44,957 nucleotides of DNA from Kurthia senegalensis (GTDB lineage Bacteria; Bacillota; Bacilli; Bacillales_A; Planococcaceae), in assembly GCF_000285595.1 (NCBI RefSeq), contig NZ_HE611074.1:1-44957 (forward strand). Direction: 5' to 3'. A model generated the notes under the pieces. That model saw nothing but the letters and a program-made list of their open reading frames with translations, did no database searches and was not told the origin of the DNA. A program made the translations under genes and the position numbers. Shown here piece by piece: positions 40,951-44,957 of this stretch (position 1 is the first letter of the stretch; every line of letters begins with the position of its first letter).

Positions 40951-40968
40951 AAATTACCCTCCGACAAA

Positions 40969-41005
40969 CTAAAAGACTGAGCCACAAAGTGGGACAGTCT
41001 TTTAG
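40969..41005 (-). terminator. Hairpin across the yabA stop codon
   Basis: Nearly perfect inverted repeat CTAAAAGACTG-AG-CCAC-AAA-GTGG-GA-CAGTCTTTTAG that includes the yabA stop. The 3' end on the minus strand is only TTTTAG, so at best a partial terminator; it may instead limit readthrough or protect the upstream mRNA. Confidence 0.45.
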
Positions 41006-41376
41006 TCATTTTGTTTATCAAAAAACGATAGACAGAATAAGCAATCTTCACCCTTTCGAGACGTACCAAAATGTACGTGACATACGTGGTAGCCCTCATG
41101 ATACAAACGAGCTAAATTGTCATATCCTTCTCCAACGTCAATAACTTCTTCTTTATGTTCTTCTGCTGCATTCAATGTCGCTAATGCAGGTAATGTTTCT
41201 TGTTGAGACAGCACTTCTTCTAAACGTGTACGCAAATAATGATTTTCCATTTGTAGCGTTTGATGTTCTTCCATCATTAGCGCAACGAATTTTTTCAACG
41301 CTTCAAATTGCGTTTGCATGGATTCAAGTTGCTGTTCGAATTCCATAACTGTATCTAAGAAATTACGGTCCTTCAC
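41002..41376 (-). CDS. yabA: Replication initiation control protein YabA
   Basis: Binds DnaA and DnaN and restrains re-initiation of replication. The 124 residues form an N-terminal coiled coil (1-60, heptads around [18 protein letters not shown]), a linker, and a C-terminal zinc motif CHVHFG...CLFCLSFF. The start is GTG at 41374-41376, 6 nt after GAGGTGG, giving [10 protein letters not shown]; an earlier GTG is part of the ribosome-binding site. Located between ricT and trmN6 as in B. subtilis. Confidence 0.95.
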   Translation of the reverse strand: MKDRNFLDTVMEFEQQLESMQTQFEALKKFVALMMEEHQTLQMENHYLRTRLEEVLSQQETLPALATLNAAEEHKEEVIDVGEGYDNLARLYHEGYHVCHVHFGTSRKGEDCLFCLSFFDKQND

Positions 41377-41399
41377 GCAAGCCACCTCATATTCCCCTA

Positions 41400-42215
41400 T
41401 TAGACTGAACTTTTTTCAAAGTCTTCGATCTCACCTAATGTATATTCTAACACACGATGATCTTCAAATAACTCGACTTGTAGTAAGTATTCTAAAATAT
41501 TTAAACCTATGACTTTCCCTTTACCATCTGGTGTATTAATTGTACGACCTATGTCTGGAAGTTTCGCACGTGCTTCCTCATACTCATCGTTTTCGTATTT
41601 TAAGCAACACATTAAACGACCGCACAAACCTGAAATTTTCGATGGATTTAATGATAAGTTTTGATCTTTCGCCATTTTTATAGACACCGGTTCAAAATCA
41701 CCTAAAAATGTTGAACAGCATAACATTCGACCACATGGACCAATCCCACCTAACATTTTCGCTTCATCACGTACACCGATTTGGCGTAATTCAATACGCG
41801 TACGGAAAACCGACGCTAAATCTTTTACTAACTCACGGAAGTCGACACGACCTTCAGCTGTGAAGTAAAAAATAATTTTATTACGATCAAATGTATACTC
41901 TACATCGACGAGTTTCATTTCAAGCTTATGAAACACAATTTTTTCTGTTGCTAATTCAAACGCACGTTTTGAATCCTCAATATTTTGAGACACTTGAACG
42001 TGGTCACGATCTGTTGAAACACGTACGACCTTTTTAAGTGGAAGTACGACATCTTCTTCATCTACCTCTTTAATAGGTACGACAACTTTTCCGTATTCGA
42101 TACCTCTTGCTGTTTCTACAATCACGTATTGACCTAGCTCTAGTTGTTCGTCACCAGGATCAAAATAATATATTTTACCCGCTTTTTTAAAGCGAATTCC
42201 TACGACTTTATACAA
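41400..42215 (-). CDS. ricT: RicT (YaaT), PSP1-domain subunit of the RicAFT complex
   Basis: With RicA and RicF forms a 4Fe-4S complex that tunes RNase Y and, in sporeformers, the phosphorelay. The 271 residues have the PSP1 domain: [28 protein letters not shown] and [13 protein letters not shown], with the cysteines that ligate the cluster. The start is TTG at 42213-42215, 8 nt after GGAGG and overlapping the holB stop. Confidence 0.95.
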   Translation of the reverse strand: MYKVVGIRFKKAGKIYYFDPGDEQLELGQYVIVETARGIEYGKVVVPIKEVDEEDVVLPLKKVVRVSTDRDHVQVSQNIEDSKRAFELATEKIVFHKLEMKLVDVEYTFDRNKIIFYFTAEGRVDFRELVKDLASVFRTRIELRQIGVRDEAKMLGGIGPCGRMLCCSTFLGDFEPVSIKMAKDQNLSLNPSKISGLCGRLMCCLKYENDEYEEARAKLPDIGRTINTPDGKGKVIGLNILEYLLQVELFEDHRVLEYTLGEIEDFEKSSV

Positions 42216-43215
42216 AGGATTTTCCCTCCTGCAAATTCAACATTAGCTGCTCCATTAACAGCGTACGATTCATATTACTGTACAGCACTTTGCGTGCGTG
42301 CAATACGTGTTGTAACATATTCGATAAACGACCGTAAGTTAAACGTAATCCTATCGATGTGAAAAATGGAATCATATCTGGATACGTACACGTTGCTTGT
42401 GGATTGGCCTTCACTGCTACGATATCACGCAGAGCAAATAATAACAGGTCTAATGCTAATTCCATTTGGTCTTTTTCTTTAAAACTTGGAAGCCATTCAT
42501 CGTGAACAATTAACAAAGCTTCATGAATATTTTTAGACAATATGGCTTCTACTAATTTTAACACTGTTTTTCTAGCATGTGCAAACTCATCTGCTTCTGA
42601 GAGTGCAATTGCTTTTTCAAAATCCGTTGTGATTGCACTAACTGTCGCAGCCATAGAGCTATTAATTCCAGTTTCTTTCAGTTGAGCTAACAAAAGATGG
42701 CGAGGAATCGGCTGAAATGCAACGTGCTGACAACGAGAACGAATTGTCGGCAAAATCGCATTGCTATTATTCGTAATCAAAATAGCTGTGACAGAGCCTT
42801 CAGGTTCTTCTAAAAATTTCAGTATTTTATTAGCTGATTTCGGATTCATTCGCTCAGCTTCATGAATAATATAAATTTTACGCCCCGACTCCATCCCTTT
42901 TTTGACCATCTCATCAAGTAGTTGCTCAATCGCTGCTACTTTAATAAATTGGCCTTCTGGATGTACGTGATGCAAATTAATATGATTACCGCTATCAATT
43001 CGATGACAGTTGCGACATTCATTACAAGGCTCTTCATTTATTGGATTTTCGCATAAGGCGACCTTCACAAAAAACAACGCAACATCTTCTACGGCTGCTT
43101 TGTTACTACCTTCAAAAATATACGCTTGTCCGATTCTATTTTTACGAACAATTCTTTGTAATTGCTGCATGACAATCGGTTGAAGTTGTTTAAGTTGTTC
43201 GACTGTTTTTTCCAT
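42208..43215 (-). CDS. holB: DNA polymerase III delta-prime subunit
   Basis: Clamp-loader stator subunit. The 335 residues have the AAA+ fold with a degenerate Walker A (IFEGSNKAAVEDV, normal for delta-prime), a zinc module LCEN...CNECRNC near residues 54-70, HEAERMNPKSANKILKFLEEP and the arginine-finger segment RSRCQ. It starts 50 bp after yaaR, with a terminator-like hairpin in between, and overlaps ricT. Confidence 0.95.
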   Translation of the reverse strand: MEKTVEQLKQLQPIVMQQLQRIVRKNRIGQAYIFEGSNKAAVEDVALFFVKVALCENPINEEPCNECRNCHRIDSGNHINLHHVHPEGQFIKVAAIEQLLDEMVKKGMESGRKIYIIHEAERMNPKSANKILKFLEEPEGSVTAILITNNSNAILPTIRSRCQHVAFQPIPRHLLLAQLKETGINSSMAATVSAITTDFEKAIALSEADEFAHARKTVLKLVEAILSKNIHEALLIVHDEWLPSFKEKDQMELALDLLLFALRDIVAVKANPQATCTYPDMIPFFTSIGLRLTYGRLSNMLQHVLHARKVLYSNMNRTLLMEQLMLNLQEGKSFV

Positions 43216-43229
43216 TTAATCACCTTTTT

Positions 43230-43264
43230 AAAAAATCCCGTGATTCGTTAAACGAATACACGGG
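43230..43264 (-). terminator. Hairpin between yaaR and holB
   Basis: Arms CCCGTG/CACGGG plus ATTCG/CGAAT around TTTAA with one bulged base, followed by ATTTTTT on the minus strand; starts right at the yaaR stop. An intra-operon terminator or attenuator before holB. Confidence 0.7.
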
Positions 43265-43702
43265 TTAAGTATAGAGATTAATTAATAAACCTTTAATCTC
43301 CCCAATCTTCGCTAACAGTTCGACAGAATCCTTTTCTTCATTTAAAAGATCTTCCGTTAATTCTATTAGCTTTTCGTCAATTGTATCAACAATTTTCAAA
43401 CGACGACCTTCACCGAATCGATTCCACGTATGAGACTGTTTTAATTCCATTCCGAATGAAACCGACTCTTTTAAAAACCGTTTAATGAGCATTTTAAATT
43501 TTGCTAAATCACGTAAATTACGAGACTTTACAATTTTCTCTCCAGCACTTGATATATCTCCTAACAAGCGTGTTAATTGCTCTGTTTGCATTTTCTGACC
43601 TTGTTTTACAACAAGACTCCCGAAATTATTCGCCGGTTGTTGTTGAATATGTTGCGTGCGTGGTTGATTACGTCCGACGTGCAAGTCTTGATTAATTTTC
43701 AC
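43265..43702 (-). CDS. yaaR: YaaR family protein (DUF327)
   Basis: Function unknown; always found between darA and holB in Bacillales. The 145 residues are helical: a Gln-rich N-terminal tail (QHIQQQPANN), then FKMLIKRFLKESVSFGMEL, HTWNRFGEGRRLKIVDTIDEK and ELLAKIGEIKGLLINLY. GGAGGAG lies before the ATG. No membrane segment or metal motif. Confidence 0.85.
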   Translation of the reverse strand: MKINQDLHVGRNQPRTQHIQQQPANNFGSLVVKQGQKMQTEQLTRLLGDISSAGEKIVKSRNLRDLAKFKMLIKRFLKESVSFGMELKQSHTWNRFGEGRRLKIVDTIDEKLIELTEDLLNEEKDSVELLAKIGEIKGLLINLYT

Positions 43703-43720
43703 TTACAATACTCCTCCACT

Positions 43721-44056
<336 letters not shown>

Positions 44057-44104
44057 TCACTCCTGATTGTTTTAAATTATTATATCATAAAGTAAAAACA
44101 GGCT

Positions 44105-44737
44105 TCACCCTTTAACAATGGGTTCGATACATTCCCATGCTGCTTCCACTACTTTCTCTAATGGTTGGCTTGCATCAATAATACAAATTCTCTCTGGATA
44201 ACGTGCTGCAAGTTGCAAATAAGCTTGGCGTACAGACTCATGGAACGCTAAACTCTCTTTGTCTAAACGATTCACTTCTCGTCCTGTATTCGCCTCAATA
44301 CGTGCTAGTCCAACAGCAGGCTCCAAATCAAACAATACTGTCACATTCGGCATACGATCACCGATTCCAAACTCATTGATTGCTTTTACAGCATCAATTC
44401 CTAAATTACGTCCTACACCTTGGTACGTTAATGATGAATCAATAAAACGATCACAAAGAACCATTTTTCCGGCAGTTAAAGCCGGTTCTACTTTCTCAGC
44501 AAAATGTTGGCTTCTTGCAGCTGCATACAATAAAGCCTCTGTTCTAGGGTCCATTTCTGTATGAGCTTTATCCAAAATAACATTCCGGATTTTCTCAGCA
44601 ATCACACTCCCCCCAGGTTCACGCGTCGTCAAAACGTCAATGTTCAATTGTTGTAGTTTTTGAGCAATCTCTTTTAAAACCGTCGTTTTCCCGGCGCCTT
44701 CTGGACCTTCAAATGTAATAAATGGTGTCGTTTTCAT
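44105..44737 (-). CDS. tmk: Thymidylate kinase
   Basis: Phosphorylates dTMP to dTDP. The 210 residues have the P-loop FEGPEGAGKTT, the DR(Y/F) motif as DRFIDSSLTYQG near residue 95, and a lid EVNRLDKES near 155. AAAGAGGT precedes the ATG. Upstream gene of the tmk-darA-yaaR-holB-ricT-yabA cluster. Confidence 0.96.
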   Translation of the reverse strand: MKTTPFITFEGPEGAGKTTVLKEIAQKLQQLNIDVLTTREPGGSVIAEKIRNVILDKAHTEMDPRTEALLYAAARSQHFAEKVEPALTAGKMVLCDRFIDSSLTYQGVGRNLGIDAVKAINEFGIGDRMPNVTVLFDLEPAVGLARIEANTGREVNRLDKESLAFHESVRQAYLQLAARYPERICIIDASQPLEKVVEAAWECIEPIVKG

Positions 44738-44784
44738 TCGTTAAACCTCTTTCAATTTCAAGTTAATCTATTATTAGTATACCC

Positions 44785-44865
44785 TTATTTTACTTTTCTT
44801 GGTTTTATAAATAACCCTACAATTAATAAAGCTACAGCGAAAATGCTTTTTATCGTTCTTTTCAT
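44785..44865 (-). CDS. Candidate 26-residue membrane peptide
   Basis: ATG at 44863-44865 with GAGGAGGG 5 nt upstream; stop at 44785. The peptide starts MKRTIK, has a hydrophobic core SIFAVALLIVGLFI (about 14 residues) and ends KPRKVK. It has the charge pattern of a small membrane peptide and lies between a terminator for the preceding unit and tmk (47 bp away). It could be real or an accidental ORF. I do not recognise it. Confidence 0.4.
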   Translation of the reverse strand: MKRTIKSIFAVALLIVGLFIKPRKVK

Positions 44866-44917
44866 TTTCTCCCTCCTCTTAATAGTAACAAAAATAACGA
44901 AAGGAAAGAAAGAAAAT

Positions 44918-44946
44918 AAAAAAACACCGACCAACAGTCGGTGTTT
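44918..44946 (-). terminator. Terminator of the gene beyond the right edge
   Basis: Nine-bp stem AACACCGAC / GTCGGTGTT with loop of 5, followed by a T-tract on the minus strand. The gene it serves is outside the window. Confidence 0.88.
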
Positions 44947-44957
44947 AGTGTGCCTAG

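Noticed and set aside
42208-43215. Degenerate Walker A in HolB as a sign of a broken gene
   Set aside because: The delta-prime subunit normally lacks a functional P-loop; the rest of the protein is intact.

Overview
The window is a low-GC Firmicutes (Bacillales) chromosomal segment. It reads, from right to left on the minus strand, as the classic origin-proximal order of Bacillus subtilis: tmk-darA-yaaR-holB-ricT-yabA-trmN6-yazA-rsmI, abrB (plus strand), metS-tatD-3D protein-rnmV-ksgA-veg-ispE-purR-ridA-spoVG-glmU-prs-ctc, pth-mfd-yabM-mazG-yabO-divIC-yabR, tRNA-Met/tRNA-Glu, tilS-hprT-ftsH-hslO-cysK, pabB-pabA-pabC-folP-folB-folK-dusB-lysS. The order and the protein sequences point to the Planococcaceae/Caryophanaceae. 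The sporulation genes that punctuate this order in B. subtilis (yabG, sspF, fin, spoVT, yabP, yabQ, spoIIE) are all missing, which suggests an asporogenous member such as Kurthia. The genus is inference; the absences are seen directly.

Right part (about 29-45 kb): DNA replication and nucleotide genes (tmk, holB, yabA), c-di-AMP and RNase Y regulators (darA, ricT), RNA modification (trmN6, rsmI, ksgA), and the regulator abrB divergent from metS. The metS-abrB gap holds several Spo0A-box-like sequences. spoVG has a sigma-H-type promoter, ctc a sigma-B-type promoter and veg two strong tandem sigma-A promoters. The stationary-phase/stress regulatory sites therefore persist although the sporulation genes are gone. 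Two conserved housekeeping genes, rnmV and tatD, are broken by indels in homopolymers.

Middle (about 23-26 kb): an accessory insert between ctc and pth carries an intact TerC-family membrane protein, a TerD gene lacking its start and carrying a one-base deletion, and a fragment resembling YceG. It looks like the remnant of a tellurium/stress resistance (ter) operon. The rest (mfd, yabM, mazG, yabO, divIC, yabR) is the ordinary division, repair and translation-quality block, with one unknown plus-strand gene at 19269-19544.

Left part (0-14 kb): tRNA processing and purine salvage (tilS, hprT), the membrane protease FtsH, redox chaperone HslO, cysteine synthase, then a compact folate operon from chorismate (pabBAC) to the pterin enzymes (folP, folB, folK), and dusB and lysS. 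Left of lysS there is no gene. Instead four tandem sigma-A promoters, each with a 17-nt spacer, fire out of the window, most likely into an rRNA operon.
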